DNA of 64,000 nucleotides from NCBI GenBank assembly GCA_003987775.1, contig RXJD01000011.1, positions 1 through 64,000 on the forward strand. Direction: 5' to 3'. The notes beneath the pieces are model-generated. The model made no database searches, was not told the origin of the DNA, and was given only the letters and a program-made list of their open reading frames with translations. The position numbers and the translations under genes were made by a program. This document shows positions 51,801 to 64,000 of this stretch, piece by piece. How positions within the stretch are numbered: position 1 is the first letter of the stretch; each line of letters begins with the position of its first letter. This DNA is from Mycobacterium sp. (lineage in GTDB: Bacteria > Actinomycetota > Actinomycetes > Mycobacteriales > Mycobacteriaceae).

Positions 51801-54800
51801 TATGTCGGGCGTGCTGACGAGCAGGTCAAGATCCGGGGTTACCGCATCGAGTGTGGTGAGATCACCGCGGCGTTGGCCGAGGTCGACGGGGTGGAGCAGG
51901 CCGTGGTGACGGTCCGGGAGGACCGGCCCGACGACAAACGTCTGGTGGCTTACGTCACCGAGTCGGCTGCTGGGGGTTTGGATCCGCTGCGGGTACGCGC
52001 GGCCGTGGCGGAGCGCCTGCCGTCCTACATGGTGCCGGCCGCGGTGATCGCTCTGAAGACGCTGCCGCTGACCATCAACGGCAAACTCGACACCAAGGCA
52101 CTACCGGCGCCGACGTACACCGACGGCGACCACTACCGGGCTCCGGCCACGCCCATCGAAGAGATCGTCGCCGGCATCTACGCCCATGTACTCGGCCTCG
52201 AGCGGGTCGGTGTCGACGAGTCGTTCTTCGATCTCGGCGGCGATTCGCTGTTGGCCATGCGAGTGGTCGCGGCGATCAACAGCGCCCTGGACGCCGGCCT
52301 GGCGGTCCGCACTCTTTTCGACGCGCCCTCGATTGCCCAGTTGGCTCCGCGGATCGGCGTGGGCGGCAACCGCTTGAGCCCGCTCGCCGCTGTACCGCGG
52401 CCCGCCGCAATTCCGCTGTCGTTCGCTCAGAACCGGCTGTGGATCATCGATCAATTCCAGGGGCCGTCCGCGGTTTACAACATTCCTGCCGCCCTGCGGT
52501 TGCGGGGGCCGCTGGACGTCGATGCGCTGGGCATGGCGGTGAGCGACGTGGTAGGCCGCCACGAGAGCCTGCGCACCGTGATCACCTCGATCCAGGGAGT
52601 GCCCGGTCAGACGATCGTTGCGCCGCAGCAGGCGGACTTCGGCTGGCAAGTCGTGGATGCGGCCGCGTGGCCGGCGGACCGGCTCACCGCGGCAGTCGCT
52701 GCGACGGCCCGCCACCACTTCGACCTGGCGACCGAAATCCCAATACGTGCAAGACTTTTCACGCTGTCAGATCAGGAACACATCCTGGTGGTGGTGGTGC
52801 ACCACATCGCCGGCGACGGCTGGTCGATCGGCGTCCTGGCCGCGGACCTGAGTGTGGCCTATGCGGCACGCTGCGCCGGCCGGGCTCCGGGGTGGGCCGA
52901 GCTGCCATTCCAGTACGCCGATTACACGCTCTGGCAGCGCGAGACGCTCGGTGATCTGGCCGATCCGGTCAGCCCGCTGGCGGGGCAGCTGCGGTACTGG
53001 GAGGAGGCGCTGTCGGGCCTGGCGCCGCGGCTGGAGTTGCCCACGGACCGGCCTTATCCGCTGGTGGCCGAACAACGCGGGGGCCAGGTGGTCCTGGAAT
53101 GGCCTGCCCCGCTGGCGCGGCGGGTTCGCGATGTCGCCGGAGCCCACGGTGCGACCAGTTTCATGGTGGTTCAGGCCGCGTTGGCCGTGCTGCTATCTAA
53201 ACTAAGCGGCAGTCGCGATGTGGCGGTAGGGTTTCCGGTCGCGGGTCGTGGTGATCCGGCCCTGGACTCCTTGGTGGGATTCTTTGTCAACACCCTGGTG
53301 CTGCGGGTCGACCTCTGCGGCAATCCGACTTTCGCCGATCTGCTCGCCCAGGTGCGCGAGCGCAGCCTGGCCGCCTACGAGCACCAGGACGTGCCGTTCG
53401 AGGTGCTCGTCGAACGCCTCAATCCGGTCCGGTCACTGACTCATCACCCTCTGATCCAGGTCATGCTGGCCTGGCAGAACAACATCGACCTCAACCTCGC
53501 TCTGGGCGGTCTCGATCTGACGCCGGTTCCGGTCGACACCCACACCGCCCGAATGGATTTGATGTTCTCGCTGGCCGAGCGGTTCACCGACGACGGTGAG
53601 CTGACCGGAATCGACGGCACAGTCCAGTTCCGCACCGACGTGTTCGATGCCGACACCATCACGGCGCTCGTCGGATGGTTCGAGGCCGTCGTGACCGCGG
53701 CCACGACCTACCCGAAGCGACCGTTGTCGTCGGTAAACCTCGTCGCAGCCGGCGAGCAAGCCCATTTGAACCGCTGGGGAAACCGCGCGGTGCTGACCCA
53801 GCCGGCGCCGCCCGCCATGTCGATCCCGGAGGCGTGGGCAGCGCAGGTGGCGCGTACCCCCGCGGCCGTGGCGGTGACGTGCGGGCAGCGCTCATGGACC
53901 TACCGCGAACTCGACAGGGCATCGAACCGATTGGCGCACAGGCTTTCCCGGTGCGGTGCTCACCCGGGGGCGGTGGTGGCGTTGGTGTTCTGCCGCTCGG
54001 CCGACGCCATTGTCGCGATGCTGGCAGTGCTCAAGGCCGGTGCCGCGTACCTGCCGATCGACCCGGCGTTGCCGCCGGCGCGGATCAATTTCATGCTTAC
54101 CGACGCCGCGCCGGTGGCGGTGCTGACCACCGGCGATCTGGTCAGTCGGCTCGAGGTGCACGGTGTGCCCGTCATCGATGGTGCCGACCCGGACATCCAC
54201 GCCTGTCCGGTCACGCCGCGACCGATGCCGGCTCCCGACCATCTGGCCTACCTGATCTATACCTCGGGCACCACCGGAGTGCCCAAAGGCGTTGCGATCA
54301 GCCATCACAACGTCACGCAACTGCTGCGGGTGACAGGTTTCTTCAGCGGGCACAATGACGCTGCGCCGATCAGCTTCGCCGCCACACAGTGGCATTCGTA
54401 CTCCTTCGACGTCTCGGTATGGGAGATCTGGGGCACGCTGCTGCACGGTGGACGGTTGGTGATCGTGCCCGAGGACGTGGCCGCCTCGCCCGCCGAATTT
54501 CACGACCTGCTCAGGGCCGAGCACATCGATGTGCTCACCCAAACCCCCTCCGCGGTGGGCACGCTGGACATTGCCGGGCTCGAATCGACCGCATTGGTGG
54601 TGGGCGGCGAGGCGTGCCCGCCTGAGCTGGTGGACCGATGGGCGCCTGGCCGGGTCGTCATCAACGCCTACGGTCCCACCGAGACCACGGTCTATGCGGC
54701 CATGAGCGGGCCGCTGCGACCGAATGCGGGTCCCACGCCGATCGGGTCGCCGGTGTCCGGCGCAGCGCTGTTCGTCCTGGACAAATGGCTGCGTCCGGTG

Positions 54801-57800
54801 CCTGCCGGCGTGGTCGGCGAGCTCTATGTCGGAGGTCGGGGAGTCGGCGCCGGGTACTGGCGCCGGGCCGGGCTGACCGCCGCCCGGTTCGTGGCGTGCC
54901 CCTTCGGCGCGCCGGGGGCGCGGATGTATCGCACCGGCGACCTCGTCCGCTGGCGGCGCGACGGACAGCTCGATTACCTCGGTCGCGCCGACGAGCAGGT
55001 CAAGATCCGCGGCTACCGCATCGAATTGGGCGAAGTGCAGGTCCAGCTCGCCGCCATCGACGGTGTCGATCAGGCGGTGGTGGTAGTGCGCGAGGATCGC
55101 CCCGGGGACAAACGCCTGGTGGGCTACCTCACCGGGTCGCCCGACCTGGCGCGGGTCCATGACGCACTGTCGCAGCGCTTGCCGTCCTACATGGTGCCCG
55201 CCGCCCTGGTGCCGTTGAATGCGTTGCCGCTCACGGTCAACGGGAAACTCGACACCCGCGCCCTGCCGGCGCCGGAATATCAGCAGGCCGACCGCTACCG
55301 GGCGCCGGACGGCGCCGTCGAGGAGATCCTGGCCGTCATCTACGCAGAAGTCCTCGGGCTCGATCGCGTCGGCGCCGAAGACCCGTTCTTCGATCTGGGC
55401 GGTGACAGCATCCTGGCGATGCAGGTGGTGTCACGGGCGCGGTCGGCCGGCGTGCTGTGCACACCGCGGGATCTTTTCGTCGAGCAGACCGTGGCCGGTG
55501 TCGCACGGGTCGCCGGTTTCGTCGATCCGGCAGCCGATGTCGTCGATGAGGGTATCGGACCGGTGCTCCCCACTCCGATCATGCGCTGGTTGGTCGACCA
55601 GGGCAGTTCGGCGGATCAGTTCAACCAGACGATGGTGTTTCAGGCACCGGCCGGCGTCACCGCAGCCGACGTCGAGGCACTGCTACAGGCCCTGCTCGAC
55701 CGGCACGCCATGCTCCGGCTGCAGGGCCACGGGCAGGAGTGGCAGGTGCCCGGGCCGGGATCGGTGACCGCCGGCAGCTGCCTGCAGCCGGTGGCCGAGC
55801 TGACGCCGAAGGCATTGGCGGAAGCCAGATCTCGACTGAATCCCGCGGACGGCCGGGTGCTGTCCGGCCTGTGGTGCGCCGCGGTCGGCCAGTTGGCGCT
55901 GGTCATCCACCACCTGGCCGTCGACGGCGTGTCATGGCGAATCCTGCTGGAAGACCTCAACACCGCATGGGGCCAGCGGCGGGCCGGACGTGAAGTGGCA
56001 CTGCTTCCCGGGGGCACCTCGTTTGCGCGGTGGGCGGCGCTGCTGCACGAGCGCGCCCGGGACGACTCGGTCGCAGAGACCGCCGACGCCTGGCGGCAAC
56101 TGCTGGCCGTTCCCGCCGTGCTGCCGCGCGTGCGCCCCGGCGCGGACACGCTGTGCACCGCCGGCCACCTCTCGGTGTCGATGGACACCGAGACCACCCG
56201 ACTGCTGCTGGGCGCCGTCCCCGCGGCGTTTCACGCAGGCGTGCAGGACATTCTGCTGATCGCGTTCGCAGTGGCGTGGGCCGAGTACCTCGGGGCCCAC
56301 GGTAGGCCGATCGTCGTCGGCGTCGAGGGGCACGGCCGCCATGACGACATCGCGCCGGCGGTGGACCTGTCACGCACGGTCGGTTGGTTCACCACCAGAT
56401 ACCCGGTGGCCATGACGGTGAACGCCGTCGACTGGCAGCAATTGACGGCCGGTGGTGCGGCCCTGGGAACCGTCGTCAAGTCCGTCAAAGAACAACTGCG
56501 CAGCCTGCCCCATCCGCTGACATACGGTCTGCTGCGCCACCTCGACCCTGATGCCGGGCTTTCCGGCCCGGAGCCGGCCATCGGTTTCAACTACCTCGGC
56601 CGGCTGGGCGCCTCCGCGCAGTCGGTCGCCCACGGGTGGTGTCTCGGCCCGCGGCCTTCCGACAGCAACGCCGGACTGCCGATGACGTTGCCCCACACCG
56701 TGGAGGTCAACGCCGTCACGGTCGACACCGCAGCAGGCCCACAGCTGCACGCGAACTGGATGTGGGCACCGTCAGCCCTCGACGAGGCTCAGGTGAAACA
56801 GCTGAGCGGCTTGTGGTTTGACGCGCTGGCCGCCGTCTGCGCGCATGTGCGGGACGGCGGGGGCGGGCTGACTCCGTCGGACATCCTGCCCGCCCGGTTG
56901 GACCAGCAGCAGATCGACGAATTGCAACAGCGCGGTGCCGTCGCCGATGTGCTGCCGCTGACCCCGATGCAGCAAGGGCTGTTGTTCCACGCCAGCACCA
57001 CCGGCGGCGATTTCTACGCGGTGCAATTGGATTTCGCGGTGGCCGGTGCGCTCGAGCCGGAGCGGCTGCGCGATGCGGTGCAGACCGTCGTCACCCGGCA
57101 CCCGCAGTTGGCGGCGCGTTTCGACGAGCACGAGCCGGTGCAGGTCATCCCCGCCCACCCGGTGTTGCCATGGCAGTACCGGGCGGTCGAGTCCGCTGAC
57201 CAGGTCGAGCAGCTGTGCGCCGAGGAGCGTGCCGCCGTGTGCGATCTGACCAATCCGCCGGCGTTCCGGGCCATGTTGATCCGGACCGGTGCAGAGCAGC
57301 ACCGGTTTGTGCTGACCAATCACCACATCGTCGTCGACGGCTGGTCCATGCCGATCCTGTTGCGGGAGATCTTCGCCGCGTACCACGGTCAGCGACTGCC
57401 CGCGGTCGGTGCGTACCGCAACTTCGTGACCTGGCTGGCCGGCCGGGACCGACTGGCCGCCCAGGCAGCCTGGCGCAAGGTGATGGACGGGTTCGGTGCG
57501 CCGACGCTGGTCGGCCCGCCGGGCTGCTCGGGTCTGGGGCCCCGGCGCGCGACCTTGGTGCGGCTCTCCGCGGCGACCACGCAGGCCCTGCACGACACGG
57601 CGCGGACCAGCCACACCACCGTCAATATCGTTCTGCAGGCTGTCTTCTCGCAACTGTTGATGCGCCTGACCGGCCAGCGTGATGTCGTGTTCGGCGCCAC
57701 CGTCTCGGGGCGGCCGGCCGAGCTGCCCGGCGCGGATTCAATGGTGGGACTGTTCATCAACACGGTGCCGGTGCGCGCGACCATCGCGGCAGGTACCACC

Positions 57801-60800
57801 ACCGCGGATCTGCTCGCCCAGCTGCACGGTGCGCACAACGACACTCTCGATCACCAGCATCTGGCGCTCAGCGACATCCACCGATTCACCGGACACGACA
57901 TCCTCTTTGACACGCTGTTCGTGTATCAGAACTTTCCGATCGATGCCGCCGCGCTGACACCCGGGTTGGCCATTTCGGAGATGTCGCGGCACGACTACAA
58001 CCACTATCCGCTGACGATCCAAGCCCTGCCGGGGTCCGAACTGGGACTCCGGGTCGAATTCGACACCGACGTGTTCGACACCGACGACATCGACGAACTG
58101 ACCCGGGGCTTCGAGCGTTTGTCGGTGGCGATGAGCGCCGAGCCGGGCCGCCGGTTGTCATCGGTCGACGTCCTCGATGCCGGTCAGCACGCCCGGCTCG
58201 CCCGGTGGGGTAACCGGGAGGTGCTGAGTCGCACAGCGCCGGCGACGGTCACGATCACCGGCTTGTGGGCGGATCAGGTGGGCTGCCGGCCGGATGCGGT
58301 GGCGCTGCGTTTCCAGGGTGACTCGATGACCTATCGAGAAGTCGACGACGCCGCCAATCGGGTCGCGCAGCTGCTCGCCGGTCACGGTGCCGGACCGGGA
58401 ACGTATGTGGCCCTTCAATTTCCGCGTTCGTTCCAGGCCGTCACGGCGATCATCGGAGTGCTCAAGACCGGCGCGGCCTATCTGCCGATCGACCCGTCGC
58501 TGCCGGCGGCCCGGATCGCGTTCATGCTCGGGGATGCCGAACCGGTCGCCGCGCTGACCACCGCAGCGCTGGCCGACCGGATCGCCGGACACGACGTGCC
58601 CGTCCTCGATATCAACGACTGTCCGGCGCCCGGCACCCAGTGGCAAAACCCGCAGCCCGTGCCGACGCCGGACGACATCGCCTATCTCATCTACACCTCG
58701 GGAACCACCGGTGTCCCGAAAGGTGTTGCCGTGACGCACCACAACGTCACGGAGCTACTCGGATCGGTCACCGCGAACGTCGAGGGCCAGGTGTGGTCGC
58801 AGTGGCATTCGCTGGCCTTCGACGTCTCGGTGTGCGAGATGTTCGGTGCCCTGCTCTCGGGTGGCCGCCTGGTGGTGGTGCCGGAGTCGATGACACGGGC
58901 GCCCGAAGAATTCCACGCGCTGTTGGTCGCCGAGCGGGTCACCGTGCTGAGCCAGACGCCGTCGGCCTTCTACGCGCTGCAGACCGCTGACGGACTGTCC
59001 ACGCCATCCGGTCGGCGGCTGCAACTCGAAACGGTGCTCTTCGCCGGGGAAGCTCTGGAGCCCCGACGTCTTCAGGCATGGCTGCGCAACCACCCGGATT
59101 CTCCGCGCCTACTGAACCTGTACGGCACGACCGAGACCACCGTGCACGCCTCGCTGCGGGAGATCGTCGCCGCCGATGTCGACGCCGACTGCAGCCCGAT
59201 CGGGGTGCCCCTGCGTCATCTCGGCTTCTTCGTGCTGGACAACTGGTTACGACCGGTGCCCCCGGGAGTGGTGGGGGAGTTGTATGTGGCCGGCAACGCG
59301 GTGGGACTGGGGTATTGGCGCCGGGCGCCATTGACCGCGTCGCGGTTTGTGGCGTGCCCATTCGGGCGTCCCGGCGAACGCATGTACCGCACCGGGGACC
59401 TGGTTTCGTGGGGCCGTGACGGTCAACTGCGCTACGCCGGACGTGCGGACGAACAGGTCAAGCTCCGCGGCTACCGCATCGAACTCGGTGAGATACAGGC
59501 TGCCCTGCTGGGCTTGCCGCACGTCGACCAGGCTGTCGTCACCGTGCACGACAACGCCTCCGGAGGCAGCCACCTCGTCGCCTACATCACCCTGGCGCAC
59601 GACATCGCAGCCGAACGGGATCCTGCGCGCGAGGCGGACATCGTCGAACAGTGGCAACACCTTTACGACGACCTGTACAGTCCCGCGGAAGGTGCCGCCG
59701 AGTTCGGCATGGACTTCCGGGGCTGGAACAGCAGCTACACCGGCGCCCCCATCCCCGTCGACCAGATGCAGGAGTGGCGTTCGGCCACCGTGGCCCGGAT
59801 TCTGGCCCTGCGGCCGCGCCACGTGCTGGAGATCGGTGCGGGCTCGGGACTGCTGTTGGCGCAGATCGCTCCGCACTGCGCGGAGTACGTCGCCACCGAC
59901 ATGTCCGAGGTCGCGATCGGCAACCTGGCGGATTCGCTGCACCAGATCCCGTGGCGTGACCGCGTCCGCCTGCTGGCCCAGCCGGCCCATGTGCGGGCGG
60001 GGTTGCCGCACAACCACTTCGACACCATCATCCTCAACTCGATCGTCCAGTACTTCCCCAACGTGGGATACCTGTCGCAGGTCATCGAGAACGCCATGGA
60101 CTTACTGGCACCGGGCGGCGCGTTGTTCATCGGCGACGTCCGCAACCACACGCTGCAAAACGCGTTCTACACCTCGGTTGCGCTCGCCCAACCCATCTCC
60201 GATACCGAAGAGATCCGCAGACGGGTCCGCCGTGCCTTGACGAGTGAATCCGAATTGCTCTTGGCACCAGAGTTCTTCACTGCCTGGGCGGCGGAGCGGA
60301 CCTCGGTGGCCGGGCTGGATATCCAAGTCAAACGCGGCTCGGCGGACAACGAACTCCACCGGTACCGCTACGACGTCGTCGTCCACAAATCACCGGCACC
60401 GGTGCGGTCACTGCGGGACGCGCCCGTGTGGTCGTGGAGTGACCACACGCAGCTACGCGCCCGGCTGCGGTCCGAGCGCCCAACCGCGGTGCGCGTCAAC
60501 GGCATCCCGCGCGCCGGACTGATCGCCGACGTCCTTTCCGAGCAGGCCCTCACCGCCGGGATGTCGCCGGGGGACATCCAGGTTCCCGCCGAATGCGTCA
60601 GCCCCGAAGAGCTGCACCGCCTGGGAGCCGACGCCGGATACCGCGTCGCGGTCACCTGGGGTGCGCAACCCGGCACCGTGGACGCCGTGTTCCTGACTGA
60701 CGCAGCACCGCTGACCGATGTGTACCTGCCGTCCAACGGGATTCGTCATGGCGCCGCCCACGCCAACGAACCGCACACCAGCGCCACCATCAGTACGGTG

Positions 60801-63800
60801 CGCCGGCAGCTGAGCGCACAACTGCCCGGCTACATGGTGCCGGCGCACATCGTGGTGCTCGACGAGTTCCCACTCACGACCTCCGGCAAGCTGGACCGAA
60901 AGTCCCTGCCGGAGCCGGAATACCACGATGCGCAGCGCTACCGGGCCCCGGCCGGTGCGATCGAAGAGGTGCTGGCCGGCATCTACGCGCAGGTGCTGGG
61001 ATTGGCGCGGGTCGGGGCGGACGAATCGTTCTTCGAACTGGGTGGTGACAGCATCCTGTCGATGCAGGTGGTGGCCCAGGCCCGCGCCGCCGGGGTGATC
61101 TGCAAGCCGCGCGACATCTTCGTCGAGCAGACGGTTGCGGGGGTGGCCCGGGTGGCCACGATCGCCGACGGCGCCGGCGGTGCGGCGGACGACGGCGCCG
61201 GACCGGTTCCCGCCACCCCGATGATGTGGTGGTGGCGCGGCCTGGGCGGCTGCATCGACCAGTTCAGCCAGGCGATGGTGTTGCAGGCTCCCGATGGTGC
61301 CACCCGGGACGACATCGCTGTGGTGGTGCAGGCCTTGCTGGACCGGCACCCCATGCTGCGGCTGCGGGTCGACGAGGATTCCGGGCAGTGGTCGCCGACG
61401 GTTTCCGGCCCCGGTTCGGTGGACGCATTGAGTTGTGTTGAGGCAGTGGACGAATGGTCCGATGAGGCACTGATCGCGGCCCGGTCGCGGTTGCGGCCGG
61501 CCACGGGCGCGATGGTGAGTGCCCTGTGGGTCGCCGGCGCGGGCCGGCTGGTGTTGATCATTCACCACCTCGCCGTGGACGGCGTGTCGTGGCGAATCCT
61601 GCTGGGCGACTTGATCACCGCGTGGACCCAGCACCGCCGGGGGCAGCGGGTGGAATTACCGGCGGAGTCGACGTCGTTTCGGCGCTGGGCTCACCTGCTG
61701 GCCGAGTACGCGCGACGACCCGACGTGGTCGGCCAGGCGGACACCTGGCGGCGGGTACTCGCCGTTCCAGCGGCGTTGCCGCCGGCCCGACCGGACGTGG
61801 ACACCGTTGCCAGCGCCGGTCACCTGTCGGTGTCGCTGGATGCCGAGCACACCCGCATGCTGCTCGGAGCCGTGCCGGCGGCGTTTCATGCCGGCGTACA
61901 AGACATCCTGTTGATCGCGTTCGGTCTGGCGTGGGCCCAGTTCTCCGGTTCCGCGGGCACCGCGGTCGGCCTCGACGTCGAGGGGCACGGGCGCCACGAG
62001 GATATCGCCTCGGATGTCGACCTGTCCCGCACAGTCGGGTGGTTCACCGCCAAGTATCCGGTCGCCTTGGCGCTGGACAGGCTCGACTGGGCGCAGGTGA
62101 TCCGCGGCGACGCCGCGCTCGGCGCGGTGATCAAGGACGCCAAGGAACAGCTTCGGTCCCTGCCACATCCCCTGACCTTCGGTGTGTTGCGATACCTGAA
62201 CGACGATGTCGACCTCGCCGGCCCCGACCCGGCCATCTTGTTCAACTACGTTGGTCGCCAGGGGAGTTCGTCGACACGGTTGCCGGCAGATGGATGGCGG
62301 CCGGAACAGCGCGGCGTGCCGGTGCACGCCGTCTCGATACCGCTGACCCACACGTTGCAGGTCAATGCCGGCATCCTCGAGACCGTGGCCGGCCCACAGC
62401 TGCAGGCCGACTGGACATGGGCGCCGTCGGCATTGGGTGAGGCGCAGGTCAACCGGCTGAGCGAGCTGTGGCTGGACGCCCTCGCCGGTATCTGTATGCA
62501 CGTCCAGGGTGGTGGCGGCGGGCTGACACCGTCGGACATCGTTCCGGCCCGGTTGAGCCGGCACCAGATCGACGAGCTGGAGCGGCACTACCGCGTCGCT
62601 GATGTGTTGCCGCTGACTCCGCTACAGCGGGGGTTGCTCTTCCACACCGGAGCGGCGCAGGACGACGTCTACGCGGTGCAACTGGCCTTCACCGTCACCG
62701 GCCCCCTCGATCCGGAGCGCCTTCATGCTGCGGTGCAGGCAGTGGTGGTGCGGCATCCCCACCTGTGCGCCCGATTCAGCGAGAATTTCGACGAACCGGT
62801 GCAGATCATCCCTGCCGATCCGCAGGTGCCCTGGCAGTACGTGGAACTCGAGACCGGGCAGATCGAGCAGTTCTGTGCCGCCGAACGCGCAGCCGTGTGC
62901 GATCTGGCGAATTCGTTCTGTTTCCGGGCGGTGTTGATCCGTACCGGTGAGCAGGAACACCGCTTCGTCCTGACGAACCACCACATCGTGCTCGACGGTT
63001 GGTCGCTGCCGATCCTGATGCGCGAGATCTTCGGCGGCTACCACGGACAGCCGCTGGCCTCGCCCGTGCCCTACCGCCGGTTTGTGACATGGTTGGCCGA
63101 TCGGGACGTCCGCGCTGCCCGCGCGGTGTGGCAGGAGCAGCTGGCCGGTTTCGAGGTCCCGACACTGGTCGCGCCCCGAAGTCGATTGCAGTCCGGACCC
63201 CGGGGTGATGCGGCGTTCACGCTGCCTACCGAAATAACCCGGGCGGTGGGCGATTTGGCGCGGTCTTGCCATACCACCGTCAACACCGTGCTGCAGGGCG
63301 CGTGGGCGCAGCTGCTGATGTGGCTGACCGGCAGCACCGATGTCGTATTCGGCACCACGGTCTCCGGCAGGCCATCCGAGCTGGCCGGCGCGGAGAACAT
63401 GGTGGGTTTGTTGATCAACACGGTGCCGGTGCGCGCCACCGCCGGCCCGGCCACCACCACCGTGGAGCTCGTCGACCGGCTGCAGCGCGCCCACAACGAC
63501 ACCCTCGAGCATCAGCACCTGGCGCTCAGCGAAATTCACCGCAGCACCGGTCAGAACGTATTGTTCGACACGCTTTTCGTGTACCAGAATTACCCGCTCA
63601 ATACCGCAGCGCTGGCCGGTGCCCACGAGTTGCGCATCACGGAGAGCGTAAGCCGCGATGTCACCCACTACCCGTTGACAATTCGGGTCGTGCCGGGCTC
63701 CGCGCTGGGTCTGCGCGTGCAATACGACACCGACGTGTTCGGAGCCCGGGATATCGACACGGTGATCGGGCGGTTCCACCGCCTGGTGGCGGCGATGACG

Positions 63801-64000
63801 GCCGACCCGACGCGCCCGTTGATCGCGATCGACGCCCTCGACGGCGATGAGCATGCCCGCCTCGCCGAGTGGGGCAACCGGGCGGTGTTGAGTCAACTGG
63901 CGTTCGAGACAGCGTCGATTCCGGCGTTGTGGGCCGCCCAGGTGGCGCGTACCCCCGAGGCGGTAGCGGTGTGCGCCGCGGGCGACTCGCTGACCTACCG
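48876..64000 (+). CDS. Giant non-ribosomal peptide synthetase (3' partial)
   Basis: Starts at ATG 48876 and stays open to the window end (~5,040 codons). Domains by nt: starter T 48918-49130 (LGGDSL); C1 49180-50500 (HHIAGDG); A1 50570-52090; T 52134-52350; C2 52395-53740; A2 53800-55260; T 55295-55510 (LGGDSI); E1 55555-56890 ([22 protein letters not shown]); C3 56930-58200; A3 58250-59600 with an inserted methyltransferase 59640-60410 ([12 protein letters not shown]) before the A3 tail 60770-60925; T 60945-61160; E2 61200-62560; C4 62595-63850; A4 begins 63890. Residues 2 and 3 of the peptide should be D-configured and residue 3 methylated. A1 pocket reads about DFWSVGLVH, close to threonine codes. 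The first T has no A domain, so it is loaded in trans. Product unknown. Confidence 0.95.
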   Translation, partial: MTTLEGELQRNDSDGPRVEQVLTDIFAQVLGVERVGVDESFFDLGGDSLSAMRVIVAINAALNADLRVGALFDAPTIAQLASRIAGDSGRLKPLRAVARPAVVPLSYAQSRLWFIDQLQGASPVYNRAVALRLRGQLDERALGIGLTDVVRRHEALRTVFPAVDGIPRQVVIPAARADFGWQVVDATGWPAERLDDAIRETARHPFSLSSGIPLWARLFRLNEQDHVVVVVVHHIAGDGWSISVLAGDLIAAYLRRCAGQIPEWTELPVQYIDYTLWQRDNLGDLTDRESPLAAQVAYWEEALAGMPQRLELPTDRPYPPVADHRGEQVRVDWPALLQQQIHELAREHNATSFMVVQAALAVLLSQLSSSSDVAVGFPIAGRGDPALDALVGFFVNTLVLRVNLDGDPTFAELLAQVRKRSLAAYEHQDVPFEVLVDRLNPPRSRTHHPLIQVILNWQNNDPTVGLVAGELQITPIPVDTHTARMDLAFSLIDRVAESGELDGIGGCVEYRTDVFEATTIESLIARLQTVLAAVTTHPGRRLSTLDLLADGEHARLASWGNLATLTRPLPQAQSIPAAWAAQVARTPGAVAITYRGRSWTYREVDAVSNGLAHLLSDCGAGPGAVVALLTERSADAVMAILAILKTGAAYLPLDPGLPCARLEFMLDDAAPCAAVTSTGLAATLSGRELPTIDLSDLDFDDLQPSSPTHRSGPAPGDIAYLIYTSGTTGVPKGVAITHHNVTRLMVPLDAYLELAPGPVWTQCHSLVFDFSVWEIWGALLHGGRLVVVPDDVVRSPSDLHALLVAEQVSVLSQTPSAFYALAAVDGLHRDPGRRLALQAVVFGGEALQPQRLAAWLHNHPELPRLLNLYGITETTVHVSVCEIAEPDTAAITSPIGLPLPDIALFVLDRWLRPVAVGVAGELYVAGHGVGVGYVGRPGLTVSRFVACPFAGVGAPGMRMYRTGDLVRWGTDGRLVYVGRADEQVKIRGYRIECGEITAALAEVDGVEQAVVTVREDRPDDKRLVAYVTESAAGGLDPLRVRAAVAERLPSYMVPAAVIALKTLPLTINGKLDTKALPAPTYTDGDHYRAPATPIEEIVAGIYAHVLGLERVGVDESFFDLGGDSLLAMRVVAAINSALDAGLAVRTLFDAPSIAQLAPRIGVGGNRLSPLAAVPRPAAIPLSFAQNRLWIIDQFQGPSAVYNIPAALRLRGPLDVDALGMAVSDVVGRHESLRTVITSIQGVPGQTIVAPQQADFGWQVVDAAAWPADRLTAAVAATARHHFDLATEIPIRARLFTLSDQEHILVVVVHHIAGDGWSIGVLAADLSVAYAARCAGRAPGWAELPFQYADYTLWQRETLGDLADPVSPLAGQLRYWEEALSGLAPRLELPTDRPYPLVAEQRGGQVVLEWPAPLARRVRDVAGAHGATSFMVVQAALAVLLSKLSGSRDVAVGFPVAGRGDPALDSLVGFFVNTLVLRVDLCGNPTFADLLAQVRERSLAAYEHQDVPFEVLVERLNPVRSLTHHPLIQVMLAWQNNIDLNLALGGLDLTPVPVDTHTARMDLMFSLAERFTDDGELTGIDGTVQFRTDVFDADTITALVGWFEAVVTAATTYPKRPLSSVNLVAAGEQAHLNRWGNRAVLTQPAPPAMSIPEAWAAQVARTPAAVAVTCGQRSWTYRELDRASNRLAHRLSRCGAHPGAVVALVFCRSADAIVAMLAVLKAGAAYLPIDPALPPARINFMLTDAAPVAVLTTGDLVSRLEVHGVPVIDGADPDIHACPVTPRPMPAPDHLAYLIYTSGTTGVPKGVAISHHNVTQLLRVTGFFSGHNDAAPISFAATQWHSYSFDVSVWEIWGTLLHGGRLVIVPEDVAASPAEFHDLLRAEHIDVLTQTPSAVGTLDIAGLESTALVVGGEACPPELVDRWAPGRVVINAYGPTETTVYAAMSGPLRPNAGPTPIGSPVSGAALFVLDKWLRPVPAGVVGELYVGGRGVGAGYWRRAGLTAARFVACPFGAPGARMYRTGDLVRWRRDGQLDYLGRADEQVKIRGYRIELGEVQVQLAAIDGVDQAVVVVREDRPGDKRLVGYLTGSPDLARVHDALSQRLPSYMVPAALVPLNALPLTVNGKLDTRALPAPEYQQADRYRAPDGAVEEILAVIYAEVLGLDRVGAEDPFFDLGGDSILAMQVVSRARSAGVLCTPRDLFVEQTVAGVARVAGFVDPAADVVDEGIGPVLPTPIMRWLVDQGSSADQFNQTMVFQAPAGVTAADVEALLQALLDRHAMLRLQGHGQEWQVPGPGSVTAGSCLQPVAELTPKALAEARSRLNPADGRVLSGLWCAAVGQLALVIHHLAVDGVSWRILLEDLNTAWGQRRAGREVALLPGGTSFARWAALLHERARDDSVAETADAWRQLLAVPAVLPRVRPGADTLCTAGHLSVSMDTETTRLLLGAVPAAFHAGVQDILLIAFAVAWAEYLGAHGRPIVVGVEGHGRHDDIAPAVDLSRTVGWFTTRYPVAMTVNAVDWQQLTAGGAALGTVVKSVKEQLRSLPHPLTYGLLRHLDPDAGLSGPEPAIGFNYLGRLGASAQSVAHGWCLGPRPSDSNAGLPMTLPHTVEVNAVTVDTAAGPQLHANWMWAPSALDEAQVKQLSGLWFDALAAVCAHVRDGGGGLTPSDILPARLDQQQIDELQQRGAVADVLPLTPMQQGLLFHASTTGGDFYAVQLDFAVAGALEPERLRDAVQTVVTRHPQLAARFDEHEPVQVIPAHPVLPWQYRAVESADQVEQLCAEERAAVCDLTNPPAFRAMLIRTGAEQHRFVLTNHHIVVDGWSMPILLREIFAAYHGQRLPAVGAYRNFVTWLAGRDRLAAQAAWRKVMDGFGAPTLVGPPGCSGLGPRRATLVRLSAATTQALHDTARTSHTTVNIVLQAVFSQLLMRLTGQRDVVFGATVSGRPAELPGADSMVGLFINTVPVRATIAAGTTTADLLAQLHGAHNDTLDHQHLALSDIHRFTGHDILFDTLFVYQNFPIDAAALTPGLAISEMSRHDYNHYPLTIQALPGSELGLRVEFDTDVFDTDDIDELTRGFERLSVAMSAEPGRRLSSVDVLDAGQHARLARWGNREVLSRTAPATVTITGLWADQVGCRPDAVALRFQGDSMTYREVDDAANRVAQLLAGHGAGPGTYVALQFPRSFQAVTAIIGVLKTGAAYLPIDPSLPAARIAFMLGDAEPVAALTTAALADRIAGHDVPVLDINDCPAPGTQWQNPQPVPTPDDIAYLIYTSGTTGVPKGVAVTHHNVTELLGSVTANVEGQVWSQWHSLAFDVSVCEMFGALLSGGRLVVVPESMTRAPEEFHALLVAERVTVLSQTPSAFYALQTADGLSTPSGRRLQLETVLFAGEALEPRRLQAWLRNHPDSPRLLNLYGTTETTVHASLREIVAADVDADCSPIGVPLRHLGFFVLDNWLRPVPPGVVGELYVAGNAVGLGYWRRAPLTASRFVACPFGRPGERMYRTGDLVSWGRDGQLRYAGRADEQVKLRGYRIELGEIQAALLGLPHVDQAVVTVHDNASGGSHLVAYITLAHDIAAERDPAREADIVEQWQHLYDDLYSPAEGAAEFGMDFRGWNSSYTGAPIPVDQMQEWRSATVARILALRPRHVLEIGAGSGLLLAQIAPHCAEYVATDMSEVAIGNLADSLHQIPWRDRVRLLAQPAHVRAGLPHNHFDTIILNSIVQYFPNVGYLSQVIENAMDLLAPGGALFIGDVRNHTLQNAFYTSVALAQPISDTEEIRRRVRRALTSESELLLAPEFFTAWAAERTSVAGLDIQVKRGSADNELHRYRYDVVVHKSPAPVRSLRDAPVWSWSDHTQLRARLRSERPTAVRVNGIPRAGLIADVLSEQALTAGMSPGDIQVPAECVSPEELHRLGADAGYRVAVTWGAQPGTVDAVFLTDAAPLTDVYLPSNGIRHGAAHANEPHTSATISTVRRQLSAQLPGYMVPAHIVVLDEFPLTTSGKLDRKSLPEPEYHDAQRYRAPAGAIEEVLAGIYAQVLGLARVGADESFFELGGDSILSMQVVAQARAAGVICKPRDIFVEQTVAGVARVATIADGAGGAADDGAGPVPATPMMWWWRGLGGCIDQFSQAMVLQAPDGATRDDIAVVVQALLDRHPMLRLRVDEDSGQWSPTVSGPGSVDALSCVEAVDEWSDEALIAARSRLRPATGAMVSALWVAGAGRLVLIIHHLAVDGVSWRILLGDLITAWTQHRRGQRVELPAESTSFRRWAHLLAEYARRPDVVGQADTWRRVLAVPAALPPARPDVDTVASAGHLSVSLDAEHTRMLLGAVPAAFHAGVQDILLIAFGLAWAQFSGSAGTAVGLDVEGHGRHEDIASDVDLSRTVGWFTAKYPVALALDRLDWAQVIRGDAALGAVIKDAKEQLRSLPHPLTFGVLRYLNDDVDLAGPDPAILFNYVGRQGSSSTRLPADGWRPEQRGVPVHAVSIPLTHTLQVNAGILETVAGPQLQADWTWAPSALGEAQVNRLSELWLDALAGICMHVQGGGGGLTPSDIVPARLSRHQIDELERHYRVADVLPLTPLQRGLLFHTGAAQDDVYAVQLAFTVTGPLDPERLHAAVQAVVVRHPHLCARFSENFDEPVQIIPADPQVPWQYVELETGQIEQFCAAERAAVCDLANSFCFRAVLIRTGEQEHRFVLTNHHIVLDGWSLPILMREIFGGYHGQPLASPVPYRRFVTWLADRDVRAARAVWQEQLAGFEVPTLVAPRSRLQSGPRGDAAFTLPTEITRAVGDLARSCHTTVNTVLQGAWAQLLMWLTGSTDVVFGTTVSGRPSELAGAENMVGLLINTVPVRATAGPATTTVELVDRLQRAHNDTLEHQHLALSEIHRSTGQNVLFDTLFVYQNYPLNTAALAGAHELRITESVSRDVTHYPLTIRVVPGSALGLRVQYDTDVFGARDIDTVIGRFHRLVAAMTADPTRPLIAIDALDGDEHARLAEWGNRAVLSQLAFETASIPALWAAQVARTPEAVAVCAAGDSLTY

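Noticed and set aside
62622..63896. 424-aa minus-strand ORF within the NRPS
   Set aside because: Antisense shadow; the plus-strand frame reads continuous NRPS domains.

Overview
The window is high-GC mycobacterial DNA, most likely from a slow-growing non-tuberculous Mycobacterium. It carries PE/PE_PGRS proteins, a WhiB4-like protein, an MPT63-family secreted protein, close homologues of M. tuberculosis Rv2629, Rv2625c, Rv2032 (acg), devR/devS, Tgs1 and gabD2 (Rv1731), and an MbtH/NRPS pair. I saw no rRNA, tRNA, CRISPR array or insertion sequence.

Layout. 1-9.5 kb: the end of a PE_PGRS protein fused to a GH16 glucanase, then housekeeping and secreted genes (LmeA-like DUF2993 protein, SDR, PNPOx-fold protein, MPT63 family, WhiB4, GAF-GGDEF diguanylate cyclase, half-length TauE, CPA2 antiporter). 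9.5-34.6 kb: a dormancy (DosR-type) supercluster. It holds an Acg nitroreductase-like protein, a five-gene group 3b-type NiFe hydrogenase operon, an Rv2629-like peptidyl-tRNA hydrolase-family protein, an acyl-CoA synthetase, two wax ester/diacylglycerol acyltransferases, a HAD-ATPase fusion, a CBS-domain site-2 protease, four universal stress proteins, and the regulators DevR and DevS. At least twelve DosR-like palindromes (GGGACTWWAGTCCC core) lie in front of these genes. Together they suggest a hypoxia programme of redox disposal through H2, lipid storage, stress proteins and translation protection.

35.6-39.7 kb: a compact operon that looks like an undescribed azole/azoline-type RiPP pathway. 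It encodes a 51-aa precursor peptide with a Cys-Thr-Thr-Cys core, an acyl-CoA-dehydrogenase/group-D monooxygenase-like flavoprotein, a stand-alone PqqD-type leader-binding protein, a YcaO cyclodehydratase and a SagB-type FMN dehydrogenase. It has a recognisable TTGACA-N17-GATAGC promoter and a hairpin terminator. No E1/ThiF-like partner, protease or transporter is present in the operon.

39.8-48.2 kb: an orphan ParA-type ATPase, a DHFR-fold protein, an SGNH lipase, a PE protein carrying two CBM2 cellulose-binding modules and a GH12 cellulase, a LAS-type exported peptidase-like protein, succinate-semialdehyde dehydrogenase GabD2 and a luciferase-like F420 oxidoreductase. 48.6-64 kb: an MbtH-like protein and the first ~5,040 codons of a giant NRPS (T-C-A-T-C-A-T-E-C-A[MT]-T-E-C-A...), which runs off the end of the window.

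Limits: all assignments come from reading sequence and family knowledge; no database search was run. Several starts were moved from the longest ORF on the basis of ribosome binding sites, overlaps or known family N-termini.
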